In this document: piece after piece, positions 20,092 through 32,260 of the stretch
Layout of the letters: every line of letters starts with the position of its first letter
Position numbering within the stretch: position 1 is the first letter of the stretch
NCBI GenBank assembly: GCA_916048095.2
Contig: OU696590.1
Location: 6,293,552 to 6,357,551, forward strand
DNA from: Sacculina carcini
Lineage: Eukaryota; Arthropoda; Thecostraca; Sacculinidae
Length of the DNA stretch: 64,000 nt
Reading direction: 5' to 3'
Made by a program: the position numbers and the translations under genes
Notes under the pieces: generated by a model
The model's input: the letters and a program-made list of their open reading frames with translations, nothing else
What the model was told of the DNA's origin: nothing
Databases searched by the model: none

Positions 20092-22127
20092 CTCGAGGTG
20101 TCACGGTGTCATGGTGAATTTGTGAAGACACTGAAAGCAGGCGACAATGAGTAGCTTGGCAGCTATGATACCCCCGCCTCTGAGCGGATAATACTTTCCT
20201 CTGGGAAAGGGGGACCTGTAGCCACAGTAGATGTTTCAGCCACATGTACAAGTCTAATTTTTCAACGCAGCGGTCGAAAATGAAAAGAAAAGTCTGGACA
20301 GCCGAAATAAACATGCTACCATCGTGAGTGATGTGTTTTGAGATGCTTAAATTGTTCTTAGTTCTTGTTTCAAATGTTGAACCGGTGCTGTTGTTGTTTT
20401 TATCCAAATTGCCCGCCAAAAGAGATCTATTTCTGCAGCGTGGCATTAATTTGGGGAAAAACAATAATTTGCATTATCCAACTGAAATGTTGTTCAGGCT
20501 CCCCATAACACACAAGCACACACACATCACTAGAGCTAGAAATTTTATGTGATAAATTTTGGCGTTTTATCCTATTATTATGTGACGAAAAATGTCCAAA
20601 TATGTTGTAAAAATCAGACAAATTTCATTTTCAATAATTCAATTTTTGTGAAACATGTTAACTTCGTAGATTATTTGTAATACAAGCATGCATCCTGCGA
20701 CATTCCATTTGGAAACTACGCTGAGGAGGCGAAAATTTCGTACTACGTAATAACAGTTTTAACTTGATTAAGCCCTTCCGATAAGGTAGAAGTGCAGTGG
20801 CGGCGCCAGGTTGTTTTCCGGTAGGGGGCTGGGAATTAGACAAAAATAATGAGTAGACTCTGGGAACCACAAGGAGGAAAACTCGAAATGTTCACGGTCA
20901 CGATATTTTGGGGGACTTGGCATATTTTGCGGGGCTTTAACCCTCCCATCCATTGTATTAATTGAATATGAATTTTACGACGGACGGGCTTAAATGTATC
21001 TATAAAGAGTGGGATTAAATGATAGCCAGGTATATGATATTTTGATAGCAGTAAATATTCTAGCGGTAAAAGTAGAATAGCTCTTAAGCAAATGATGTTG
21101 GATAATGATGTGAACATTTAAATATATTTTGCAATCTGATGATAAATGTACTACCAATAATACGTAGCAGAACATAGATTGCAAAATGGTTGTAATATCG
21201 GTGTAATCCAAAAAATAACAACTGTATTAAAATGATGCATTAGCGGAAGCATTAACCGGGAATTATAGACATGATATATTATATTTTGTTATATTTTCTA
21301 TTTGATTTCTAAATTATTCCTGACGACGGGCGGGCTTAAATATGAGGCGGGTTGAATAATATTTCGTAAATTATTAGTATAAGAATATGCAAATTCAGAA
21401 CAAGAATGTTCTATTGGTTTAGATTTTACAATTTAGAGTTTTCTATTAGACTGGCTTTTTGATTTAAATATATATTAATTTTGTATTATTAATTGTTCCG
21501 CACGACGGGCGGGTTTAAACATTCTACTTACCGTGTAGAATGAACTCATATACAAAACTCACGGGCTTGACTTCAATATCCAGATTCACTAATGAAAATG
21601 TGAATTAAATGGTGTATAATTAAATCGCATTTTGCAATAAATGTGAATTTAGCTGTGTTACCGTTTGGTTTCTATATTATATTGGCGGGTTGAGAGAATA
21701 GTATTGGTGGGCCGCGTGTTTGAGACCCCTGGCGTAGAAAATCTCAAGCTTCTGATTACAAATTATGATTGAATCAGTAAATTTTGTGATCACAAACTAA
21801 TAAGATATATCATCATAGATTAGGCTGGGTTGGGTAAAGATGGGATGGTGGGGATGGGTTTGGCAGGTTTGGTTCAGGATATATTGGGTTTAAAGTTAGC
21901 AGAAAATATTATAATTTTTAGCAGTACATATTATAGCGGGAAAAGTAGAATAGTATTTGAGCAAATGATGTTGGGAAATGATGTTGAGCTAAAAATATAT
22001 TTTGGAAACATTATGATGACAAGATTTCATCATTTTTTATTGTGTCTGTTTCGTGTTTGACTTCTGAATTATTCCGCGCGACGGGCGGATTTGAATATGA
22101 GGTGGGTTGAAGGAAAATATTTTGTCA
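20092..22127. other. Non-coding spacer of unit 3 (with flank-derived segment)
   Basis: Shorter than in units 1, 2, 4 and 6. About 650 bp of common spacer is replaced by ~257 bp matching the right flank (20695-20951). GACGGGCGGG-type boxes are at about 20991 (as GACGGACGGG), 21325, 21505 and 22081. No gene is seen. Confidence 0.6.
20795..20951 (+). mobile_element. Truncated hAT-type MITE in unit 3
   Basis: Starts CAGTGGCGGCGCCAGG after TAGAAGTG and matches the intact MITE at 54685-54863, but stops at CCTCCCATCC and joins ATTGTATTAATTG. The right inverted repeat and second target duplication are missing. Confidence 0.75.
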
Positions 22128-22132
22128 AAATA

Positions 22133-22301
22133 TGTGATGAAATTGGAAACCACTTGGATGTATTGGTTACTGCGTCTTGTGTTAATCGTGTTCATCTTCA
22201 TTCCCTTGTTCTGTATCTTTTCGTCACTGTCATTCGTCGCTGTGCAATAAATCGCTTGTAAGAAGCGTGTGTACAATGTCAACAAGGGCGGTGAAACAAC
22301 A
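22133..22301 (+). repeat. 5' LTR, copy 3 (169 bp)
   Basis: TGTGATG...ACAACA, the shortened form shared by all copies. Confidence 0.8.
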
Positions 22302-23067
22302 GGCTATTTCGGCTCCGACTTCAGCTCCAAATGTGTTGCACTCCGAAATGATGAAGAGTTTCAACGACACAGGTGATGTGATCGCATGGCTCAAAAAAGC
22401 TGAATTGGTCGCTAAGCTTACTGGAGTCACTGATTTGCAGAGTTTTGTGCCTTTATTTCTAGAGGGAGCAGCATTGGCCTTGTATCTTGAGTTGAGTGTT
22501 GAGGCTCAATCAGATTATGAGTTGATTAAGTCGAAACTTCGAGAGACATTTTCAAGCACTCCGGAGGATTCTTTCGTGTTATTGAAGCGTGTGATGTGGC
22601 GTGGTCAGCAAGTTGATGTATATGCGAATTAAATACGTCGGTTAGCGGGTCTGTGTGGGTTTGAAGGTGATGCATTGGAGCTCGCCGTAAAGTTGGCATT
22701 TATCAGTGGGTTTCCAGGCAGGATCTCGGCAGGGTTGCAGGAATGTGATGTGCAACAGACGACAATGGAGGCTCTTCTCATAAAGGCTCGGATACTGGCG
22801 CGGTCGGTGATCAGTGCTGTGGCCACTGAGCCCAGCGTCGCAGCTGACACCAGTGTTTCTGCGACAGCTCAGCGCCCTGTTGAGCGGCGTAATGGATTTG
22901 TTGGACGGTGTTTTAATTGTGGAGGTCCACATATGGCTCGTCAGTGCAAGAAAAATGTGCCCCGGTGCTTCAAATGTGGCACAGTTGGTCACAGGGCAGT
23001 GCACTGGCAGTTGGGAAACGATGGTGGGGAAGTTACTGCGCCAGCGGATTCCCCCGCGATGTTGTGA
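22276..23067 (+). pseudogene. gag pseudogene, copy 3
   Basis: TAA at 22630-22632. First knuckle as in copy 1; the second has Trp in place of the last Cys. Ends in the TGATG overlap. Confidence 0.85.
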
Positions 23068-25770
23068 TGGCGCGAACAAATGATCTTCCATACGTGACGG
23101 TTTCGATTTGCGGACGGCAAGTAAAGGCTTTGTTGGACACAGGATGTTCTACATCTATTATTTCAAGGAAATTGAGTGTTCCGAGCCACATTGAAGTGAC
23201 ACGTGTTATGACGGTGGACGGCCGTGAAGTTGTGTGCTCAAATTCGTGTGTGATTGATATAGTCATCAATACAATACGATTTAAAACTCGAGTCGTTGTC
23301 TTCCCTAGCATTGTTAGTGACTATGAGGTCATTCTGGGCATGGATGTTATTGGACAATTTGAAGAGGTTACCGTTTCAAAAGATGGTGTGAAATTTGGCT
23401 TGTTGAGAAGTGAACGTGTCAGCAATTATCATGATGACATGGCTAACTCTGCTACAGCATGCAAAAGAGCGTCGGAAAAAATTGTTGACGAGGATTTCGT
23501 TGCGAACTTCAATGGCTCATATTGGGAAGTGCAGTGGCTATTGAAAAATAAATCGCCGTTATTGAAGAAATCCATTGGTTGTTACAAACAGACAATGAGA
23601 GGAGTGACAAAGAATGCGTTTGACTGTGAAGTGAAGAGATGGATAGAAGAAGGTATACTGGTTCCTTGGCACGAGTATGTGGAGAAAGGCGTTCTGCTTC
23701 TGTTGGCAGTCGTTCAAGAAACGAAGGGGAAAATTCGCCCTGTAATTGACTTCAGGGAATTGAACGCCTACGTCAAGAGCCACACTGGGGATGAGTGGAT
23801 TGATGTTTGTGCAGACAAGTTACGAGTGTCTAACCAGGCTTGGTTTTGGTCTTTGTTCGGGACCCAGAATTATGACAAGAATTCTACGTAGTGTCTTGGA
23901 TAAATCAGAGAGAATAGCAAACGCCACTGATTCATACGTAGACGACATCATTGTCGCCACGTCGAAAGTCGAGGCAAGTGAAGTGGTCCGACATCTGAAG
24001 TTGTACGGACTTGCGGCAAAGGAGCCAGCGTCCATTGATGGTGGCTGTGTACTCGGTCTGAAAGTGCATATGACTCAGAATGGTGTCTTGGAATTTCGCA
24101 GAGGAAACGAGATCCCGGAATTGAAAGAGGACTTGCCCAAGCGATAATTGTTCTCCATATGTGGCAAGCTGGTGGGACATTACCCCATAGCAGGATGGCT
24201 TAGACCAGCGTGCAGTTTTATAAAACGACAAGCCTCATCTTGCGACTGGGATGATCCAGTGTCTCGTGCTGTTTTGGATATGACTGAGGAAATGTTGAAT
24301 CGGACCAGAGGCGAAGATCCGGTGAAGGGTAAATGGGTGGTGTCGCATACCAAAGCCGGTGTGATATGGTGCGACGCCAGCAATTTAGCCATCGGAGCGG
24401 CTGTATAAGTGGATGGTGTTTTAGTGGAAGATGCGTCGTGGCAACGAAAGAAAAGTGACTTTGCACATATCAATGTTGCGGAACTGGAGGCAGTGTCCCG
24501 AGGACTGAGCCTGGCGTTGAAGTGGAGATTGAATATAATTGATATACGCACTGACTCTTCAACAGTGGCTGGCTGGCTCCAGTCAACATTGACATGTGAG
24601 AGAAGGGTGAGAACAAAAGGAGCTGCTGAAGTGTTGATAAAGCGCCGGCTCGGTATCATCAAAGATTTAGTAAATGAGCCGAGTTTGGACGTGAACATTT
24701 CTCTCGTAGCGACCGCTGCTAACAAACCTGATTTGTTGACGCGAGTTAAAAAAGACTGGATACGAGAGCAGGCTACTGAACGGGACGGCGGATTGTGTGG
24801 TGTAACAATGGAGCAGGTTAAGGATTTACATTGTTTACATCATATGGGAGTCGAGCGATCACTGCTCCTCTCAAAGAAGGTCGACCCTGGAGTATCACGG
24901 GAGCAAGTAGAAAACGTAGTAAGACATTGCGTGCAGTGTCAGTCCATCGATCCGGCTCCTGTAGGACATGAACCGGGTGTGCTCCACGTGTCGACTAACT
25001 GGAGCCGACTAGCAGTCGACGGGACTGATTTCAGACACCGCGGGTATTTGACCATGATAGATTGCGGCCCGGGCCGATTTGATTTGTGGCGGGAACTAAG
25101 AATGGAAACGGCAGAAGAAGTATCAGCGATTTTGGAAAGTGTGTTTCTAGAGCGTGTACCAGTAGACCAAGTCCTGATGGATAACGGCACAAAATTCAGG
25201 TCGGCCTTGTTCCGAGAAATGCTGAAGCGATAGAATGTTGGCAGCTTTTATAGAGCGGCATACCGCCCGAGTGGAAATGGGATTATCGAAAGACATCATC
25301 GGACAATAAAAAGAATGTCAGAAAGAACAAACGTGTCTCCGTTGACAGCTGTGTTCTGGTATAACGCAGCTGCAAAGAACGGACAGCAAGAAGAGAGCGC
25401 ACCGCAACAACATGTCTACACATATACATGGCGTCATGCCAGAGCTATGCCCAGCATAGATGACACACAAGGCGGAATAAAAGTTAAAATTGGCGACGAA
25501 GTCTGGGTCAAGCCTGTTCCTGCCAGATGCACATCCCATTGGTCGCAAGGAACAGTGACTGGGATTCAGTCTCAAAACAACATTTCAGTAGATGGCGTAC
25601 CGAGACACTTGACTGACTTGAGGCCTGTAGTAGTTGAAAATGCTGGAGGCTCTGCAACGGAAAATGTACATGAAACGAGTGGTTCTGATGACATACCTCG
25701 CAGATCTACTAGAGTGAGAAGACAGCCGATTAGGTTTCAAGACTACGTTCTGGAAAGTGATGATCATTGA
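23067..25770 (+). pseudogene. pol pseudogene, copy 3
   Basis: PR and RT start are open to ~23824, where the RT deletion shifts the frame. It then runs in a second frame with TAA at 24145-24147 (KR*L), TAA at 24406-24408 and TAG at 25231-25233 (Trp codon in copies 1 and 5). The YVDD region reads YVDDIIVAT. The integrase DD35E signature is visible across the last stop. Confidence 0.87.
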
Positions 25771-25789
25771 TCTTAAGATCAAGAGGGAG

Positions 25790-26167
25790 TGTGATGAAAT
25801 TGGAAACCACTTGTCTGTAAGCGCATGGTTTTGGTGTGCATGCATGTGTGTGTGTGTGTGTGCGGCTGGACTGTCTTGTGTTTAGGTGTGTTTGTGTTGA
25901 CCTTGGCGAAGGTCAAAGGCCGGTTGTGTAAGCTTAGGGGGTTGGTGTGTGGATCGGATAGTGTGCGGTTGTACAGGTGTGTGGTCGTGTAGGTGTGTGT
26001 TGAGTAGGGTTGTGTATAGTCGGATGTATTTGTTACTGAGTCATGTGTTAATCGTGTTCATCTTCATTCCCTTGTTCTGTATCTTTTCGTCACTGTCATT
26101 CGTCGCTGTGCAATAAATCCCTTGTAAGAAGCGTGTGTACAATGTCAACAAGGGCGATGAAACAACA
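25790..26167 (+). repeat. 3' LTR, copy 3 (378 bp)
   Basis: TGTGATG...ACAACA with a short GT tract. It retains the 13-bp TCATTCGTCGCTG block that the 3' LTRs of copies 1, 2, 4 and 6 lack. Confidence 0.8.
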
Positions 26168-26172
26168 AAATA

Positions 26173-26544
26173 AAAAAAATAAATTTATTTTTGACTTTTC
26201 CATATTTTAAGATTTTTATGAGTTTACTTTTTTCTTTTTACAATATATTTTATGAATATAATACGGATTTTATTGTATGAATTGTTCCGCACAACGGGCG
26301 GGTTTTAATGCTAGTATACAATAAGCACCATTAATTGTATAGCATAAAATTCCCTAAATTATGCCAGTCACAAGTGCCCATTATTGTTTTCACGAGTTGT
26401 AATTATGAAATTTATTTACGAGGAAATATATAAATATATGTAGGAATAATTTATTTATTCCAACCGCGAGTGCCAATGAGTTGTTTACCACGAGTTTTCA
26501 TTAGAAATCTATTTACGAGGTAACTAGTGAAGTAGTTGTGTTTG
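26173..26544. other. Spacer between element 3 and kinase copy 4
   Basis: AT-rich; GTTCCGCACAACGGGCGGG box near 26285 and unit boundary at 26310. No gene is seen. Confidence 0.55.
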
Positions 26545-28887
26545 ATGCAGCCATTTCTGAACTGGATTTCGTCTGTTGAACACAGTTTTCACATACAGTC
26601 AGTTTACTTCGTGTTCAAGGTGAATATGCCTGAAGACATGCAAGCAATGAGCAACAACATCGACATTGAGGAGGCGTTTGCCAAACACCTCGCCTGGACC
26701 GGTGTTACCGAAAAGGCAGCAAGGCTATGCTACCACTATAACAAGACTTCAAAGTGGGCAATGCTTTCCAACTGGAAGAAGACCATTCGCCAATGTCCAG
26801 CGTACTATGTGCGCTATCTCAAAATCTACTCGGCGAAAATGACCAACAAGAAGCCCAGCAAAGTTCTGACTATGTGTGGCAAGCACACGACATTGATGAG
26901 AGACTTGGAGATCTCCCTACGAATGTACACGATAAGGTGGCTTCAAGACTTCGTAGAGCAGCAGCAAGGAGTCATTGTTCTGCTCGATTATATGAACATT
27001 ATACTGTCGGCCAGAGAACACATCGACCAAGAAGAGCAGACCACCGCTCAAACTTGCTGCATGCCCATTTTCCAAGCATCAAGATCAAACAGCAAAAAGT
27101 CAAAAGGAAGTACCAATGCACACCAGGTGTTACACCAGTGTGTGCTCTGCCTCAAGGCAATAGTCGGCGACAAGAAATCCATCAGTAATATCGTCCTGAA
27201 TCGGGACAATATCCTAGTACTGGTGCGTTGCGTTGACTTCATCAAACAGGAGTCTTCGGAAACGAGCATTACCGATCGAATGACATCAACGATCACGGAC
27301 ATTCTCAATACGTTGGCCGAATACGACCCAAATATCGGCGCTGCGCTTGAAGAGGTTCGCCACACGGATCTCCGCAATCATCAACTGGACAAATTAAGCG
27401 ATGTAGTCACTCAATTTGAAGAACCTGGGTCTCAATCGCCATGCATTGAGATGCAAGATGCAACCGATGAGGTCTTCTTTGCAAATGATGAGTTCTCACC
27501 GTCATGTGCAGGTGATATGAAAATATCGACGGCACCAGAGGGATCAGTGGAATGTGCAAGCACATTATCTCCAGAATTATACCCATACACGTCGCCATTA
27601 TCATCGCCAAAGCCAAGTGTGAAATTCAATTTACAGCCGACACACAACTCGTCTCAACTCGTCGTCGACGGCACCAACACTGAGACGGTCAGTGTGGACC
27701 TGGTGTCTGCGGCGACCGAGGCGAGCAGCTCAATTGAGGCGGCAACGTGTCCCACCAAGTACTCGCTGGTCGATTTTGAGCTGATCCGCGTGATTGGACG
27801 CGGCAGCTTCGGCAAGGTCATGATGGCGGAGCTGCGACAAACTCGACGCGTGTACGCCATTAAAGCGATGAAGAAGGGAATGTTCACCAACGGCGTGAAA
27901 ATCGATTCATTACACACAGAGAAGCGCGTGTTTGAGACGGTGTCCAACCACCCGTTCCTGGTGGGACTGCACTCGTGCTTCCAGAGTCCCACTAGGCTGT
28001 TTTTCGTGATTGAGCTAGTGCGTGGCGGCGACCTCTTGCTTCACATGGATCGCTACGGCAAACTGCCCGAGCCGGACGTCATGTTCTACTCGGCCGAGAT
28101 TTGCGTGGCACTCAAATTTCTGCACGAGAAAGGCATCATCCATCGTGACCTAAAGCCGGACAATGTGCTGATCGACCACGAGGGTCACATCAAGCTCACT
28201 GACTACGGCCTGTGCAAGCAGGGAATGCGACCGGGCGACAGGACGTCCAGCTTCTGCGGCACGCCCGGCTACATGGCGCCGGAGATAGTGTATGGCGAGA
28301 GTTACGACTTCAGTGTGGACTGGTGGTCGCTGGGCGTGCTCATGTTAGAGATGATGACAGGTCGCAATCCGTTCAATATTGACGACAATTCTGATACATC
28401 CTATAGTGACGACGATTCTGATACGTCCTATAGTGATGATAATTCTGATACGTCCTATAGTGACGATAATGTTCATACGTCCAATGAGGACACCAACATA
28501 CCGCCAGTTATATGGCGTATGATGTGTGCTCTCAAGAAGACCATCCACATCAAGCTGACGCCGTTCTTATCGGTGGAGGCGCGCAACATCATCAAGGGAT
28601 TTCTCAAGAAGAACCCGGTGGAGCGACTGGGCTGCCATCCAGATACCGGTATTCAAGACATATTTGGTGACAAGTTCTTTATGGGCCTCGACTGGCACTT
28701 ACTGGAGCAAAAACGGCTGACACCGCCGTACAAGCCGCACGTCGAGACCGAACGCGACCTGGCAAACTTTCCGCCCGAGTTCACCGATGAGCCGGTGCAA
28801 CTGACACTCGACAACAATACGTGTACACAACGTATTAACCAGAGCGATTTTGACGGATTCGACTATGTCAACCCGTTACTGATATAG
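26545..28887 (+). CDS. Chimeric formin GBD/FH3 - atypical PKC-like kinase, copy 4
   Basis: 780 aa, one codon shorter in the Ala-rich linker (AATEASSS). Substitutions include EHSFHIQ, TIRWLQD, VLLDYM, REHID, SISNIVL, LAEYDPNIG, PYTSPLS, KKGMFTNG, LMLEMM and EQKRLT. The product is identical to copy 6. The kinase core motifs and the acidic repeat are intact. Confidence 0.93.
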   Translation: MQPFLNWISSVEHSFHIQSVYFVFKVNMPEDMQAMSNNIDIEEAFAKHLAWTGVTEKAARLCYHYNKTSKWAMLSNWKKTIRQCPAYYVRYLKIYSAKMTNKKPSKVLTMCGKHTTLMRDLEISLRMYTIRWLQDFVEQQQGVIVLLDYMNIILSAREHIDQEEQTTAQTCCMPIFQASRSNSKKSKGSTNAHQVLHQCVLCLKAIVGDKKSISNIVLNRDNILVLVRCVDFIKQESSETSITDRMTSTITDILNTLAEYDPNIGAALEEVRHTDLRNHQLDKLSDVVTQFEEPGSQSPCIEMQDATDEVFFANDEFSPSCAGDMKISTAPEGSVECASTLSPELYPYTSPLSSPKPSVKFNLQPTHNSSQLVVDGTNTETVSVDLVSAATEASSSIEAATCPTKYSLVDFELIRVIGRGSFGKVMMAELRQTRRVYAIKAMKKGMFTNGVKIDSLHTEKRVFETVSNHPFLVGLHSCFQSPTRLFFVIELVRGGDLLLHMDRYGKLPEPDVMFYSAEICVALKFLHEKGIIHRDLKPDNVLIDHEGHIKLTDYGLCKQGMRPGDRTSSFCGTPGYMAPEIVYGESYDFSVDWWSLGVLMLEMMTGRNPFNIDDNSDTSYSDDDSDTSYSDDNSDTSYSDDNVHTSNEDTNIPPVIWRMMCALKKTIHIKLTPFLSVEARNIIKGFLKKNPVERLGCHPDTGIQDIFGDKFFMGLDWHLLEQKRLTPPYKPHVETERDLANFPPEFTDEPVQLTLDNNTCTQRINQSDFDGFDYVNPLLI

Positions 28888-31320
28888 CTCGAGGAGTCAC
28901 GGTGTCATGGTGAATTTGTGAAGACACTGAAAGCAGGCGACAATGAGTAGCTTGGCAGCTATGATACCCCCGCCTCTGAGCGGATAATACTTTCCTCCGG
29001 GAAAGGGGGACCTGTAGCCACAGTAGATGTTTCAGCTACATGGACAAGTCTAATTTTTCAACGCAGCGGTCGAAAATGAATAGAAAAGTCTGGACAGCCG
29101 AAATAAACATGCTACCATCTTGAGTGATGTGTTTTGAGATGCTTAAATTGTTCTTAGTTCTTGTTCTAAATGCTAAACCGGTGCTGTTGTTGTTTTTATC
29201 CAAATTGCCCGCCAAGAGATCTATTTCTGCAGCGTGGCATTAATTTGGGGAAAAACAATAATTTGCATTATCCAACTGGAATGTTGTTCAGGCTCCCCAT
29301 AACACACAAGCACACACACATCACTAGATCTGTAAATTTTATGTGATAAATTTTGGCGTTTTATCCTATTATTATGTGACGAAAAATGTCCAAATATGTT
29401 GTAAAAATCCGACAAATTTCATTTTCAATAATTCAATTTTTGTGTAACATGTTAACTTCGTAGATTATTTGTAATACAAGCATGCGTCCATCTAATTTTA
29501 CAGAGTGTATTCAAAAATAGTTACGGCGGTGTGAAGTCAAAATGACAAAGCCAAAAAGACAAAAATATCACTGAAAATCGTGAATTCTTTGGTCAATATT
29601 CTTCCATCTACTCCTCATAAACCAGCAATGACACAGCTATACGAATAATACCACTGTGTAGAGAATTTTGTGTTCTATAAGATACGCTATTATGTATACC
29701 CAAAAATTATTATCAAATTGTGTAAAAATGCCAAAATTCAAATATACATCCAAAACTTTACTTTAACAACGTGCGACAAAAATTAATCAATTTTTATACC
29801 TATTTCTCACTAACTTATTTGTTACACATCAAGATAAATTATACCATCGTGCTAAAAATTTTGTTTTCTACAATACGGTATAATTAATTTTCGAAAGTGT
29901 TCCTAAAGGAAGTTACGGCGGTGTGAGGTCAAAATTACATGTTGCCAATTTGACAGCTATTATGCGCACTTGCGATTACACATGAATATGCACTGATTTA
30001 ATTTCACTGAAGCCCAATCACAATTAAGAATGCATCATAATAGCTCCAAACATATATTGTGTTGTTATTTTGCGTAGAGTTTAATTAATGCTACACTATA
30101 ATGAATAGAAAGGCTTTATTGTCTGCTGGCTGGATTCCTTTTGTTGTATTAATTGAATATGAATTTTACGACGGGCGGGCTTAAATGTATCTATAAAGAG
30201 TGGGATTAAATGATAGCCAGGTATATGATATTTTGATAGCAGTAAATATTCTAGCGGTAAAAGTAGAATAGCTCTTAAGCAAATGATGTCGGATAATGAT
30301 GTGAACACTTAAATATATTTTGCAATCTGATGATAAATGTACTACCAATAATACGTAGCAGAACATAGATTGCAAAAGGGTTGTAATATCGGTGTAATCT
30401 AAAAAATAACAACTGTATTAAAATGATGCATTAGCGGAAGCATTAACCGGGAATTATAGACATGATATGATATTTTATTTTATTTTATATTTGGTTATTA
30501 AATTATTCCTGACGACGGGCGGGCTTAAATATGAGGCGGGTGGATTGAATAATATTTCGTCAATTATTAGTATACGAATATGCAAATTCAGAACAAGAAT
30601 GTTCTATTGGTTTAGATTTTACAATTTAGAGTTTTGTATTAGACTGGCTTTTTGATTTAAATATATATTAATTTTGTATTATTAATTGTTCCGCACGACG
30701 GGCGGGTTTAAACATTCTACTTACCGTGTAGAATGAACTCATATACAAAACTCACGGGCTTGACTTCAAGATCCAGATTCACTAATGAAAATGTGAATTA
30801 AATGATGTATAATTAAATCACATTTTTCAATAAATGTGAATTTAGCTGTGTTACCGTTTGGTTTCTATACTATATTGGCGGGTTGAGAGAATAGTATTGG
30901 TGGGCCGCGTGTTTGAGACCCCTGGCGTAGAAAATCTCAAGCTTCTGATTACAAATTATGATTGAATCAGTACATTTTGTGATCACAAACTAATAAGTTA
31001 TATCATCATAGATTAGGCTGGGTTGGGTAAAGATGGGATGGTTGGGATGGGTTTGGCAGGTTTGGTTCAGGTTATATTGGGTTTAAAGTTAGCAGAAAAT
31101 ATGATAATTTCTAGCAGTACATATTATAGCGGGAAAAGTAGAATAGTATTTGAGCAAATAGTGTTGGGAAATGATGCTGAGCTAAAAATATATTTTGGAA
31201 ACATTCTGATGACAAGATTTCATAATTTTTAATTGTGTTTGTTTCGTGTTTGATTTCTGAATTATTCCGCGCGACGGGCGGATTTAAATATGAGGCGGGT
31301 TGAAGGAAAAAAATTTGTCA
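28888..31320. other. Non-coding spacer of unit 4
   Basis: Common type, like units 1 and 2. GACGGGCGGG boxes near 30170, 30514, 30697 and 31273. No gene is seen. Confidence 0.6.
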
Positions 31321-31325
31321 AAATA

Positions 31326-31494
31326 TGTGATGAAATTGGAAACCACTTGGATGTATTGGTTACTGCGTCTTGTGTCAATCGTGTTCATCTTCATTCCCTT
31401 GTTCTGTATCTTTTCGTCACTGTCATTCGTCGCTGTGCAATAAATCGCTTGTGAGAAGCGTGTGTACAATGTCAGCAAGGGCGGTGAAACAACA
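31326..31494 (+). repeat. 5' LTR, copy 4 (169 bp)
   Basis: Shortened form. It shares CTTGTGTCAATCG and ATGTCAGCAAGG variants with copy 1. Confidence 0.8.
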
Positions 31495-32260
31495 AGCTAT
31501 TTCGGCTCCGACTTCAGCTCCAAATGTGTTGCGCTCCGAAATGATGAAGAGTTTCAACGACACAGGTGATGTGATCGCATGGCTCAAAAAAGCTGAATTG
31601 GTCGCTAAGCTTACTGGAGTCACTGATTTGCAGAGTTTTGTGCCTTTATTTCTAGAGGGAGCAGCATTGGCCTTTTATCTTGAGTTGAGTGTTGAGGCTC
31701 AATCAGATTATGAGTTGATTAAGTCGAAACTTCGAGAGGCATTTTCAAGCACTCCGGTGGATTCTTTCGTGTTATTGAAGAGTGTGATGTGGCGTGGTGA
31801 GCAAGTTGATGTATATGCGAATTAAATACGTCGGTTAGCGGGTCTGTGTGGGTTTGAAGGTGATGCATTGGAGCTCGCCGTAAAGTTGGCGTTTATCAGT
31901 GGGTTTCCAGGCAGGATCTCGGCAGGGTTGCAGGAATGTGATGTGCAACAGACGACAATGGAGGCTCTTCTCACAAAGGCTCGGATACTGGCGCGGTCGG
32001 TGGTAAGTGCTGTGGCCACTGAGCCCAGCGTCGCAGCTGACACCAGTGTTTCTGCGACAGCTCAGCGCCCTGTTGAGCGGCGTAATGGATTTGTTGGACG
32101 GTGTTTTAATTGTGGAGGTCCACATACGGCTCGTCATTGCAAGAAAAATGTGCCCCGGTGCTTCAAATGTGGCACAGTTGGTCACAGGGCAGTGCACTGG
32201 CAGTTGGGAAACGATGGTGGGGAAGTTGCTGCGCCAGCGGCTTCCCCCGCGATGTTGTGA
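31469..32260 (+). pseudogene. gag pseudogene, copy 4
   Basis: TAA at 31823-31825. First knuckle reads GGPHTARHC; second knuckle Cys replaced by Trp. Confidence 0.85.

Larger units (their letters stand above)
22128..26172 (+). mobile_element. LTR retrotransposon, copy 3 (integrase-type)
   Basis: Element 22133-26167 with AAATA at both ends (22128-22132 and 26168-26172). All domains are traceable except the 119-bp RT gap. Confidence 0.88.
17510..26309 (+). repeat. Array unit 3 (integrase-type element)
   Basis: 8,800 bp. The spacer after the kinase is of the flank-derived type: at ~20695 it switches to the sequence that follows kinase copy 7, then rejoins the common spacer at 20952. Nearly identical to unit 5. 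Confidence 0.9.
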
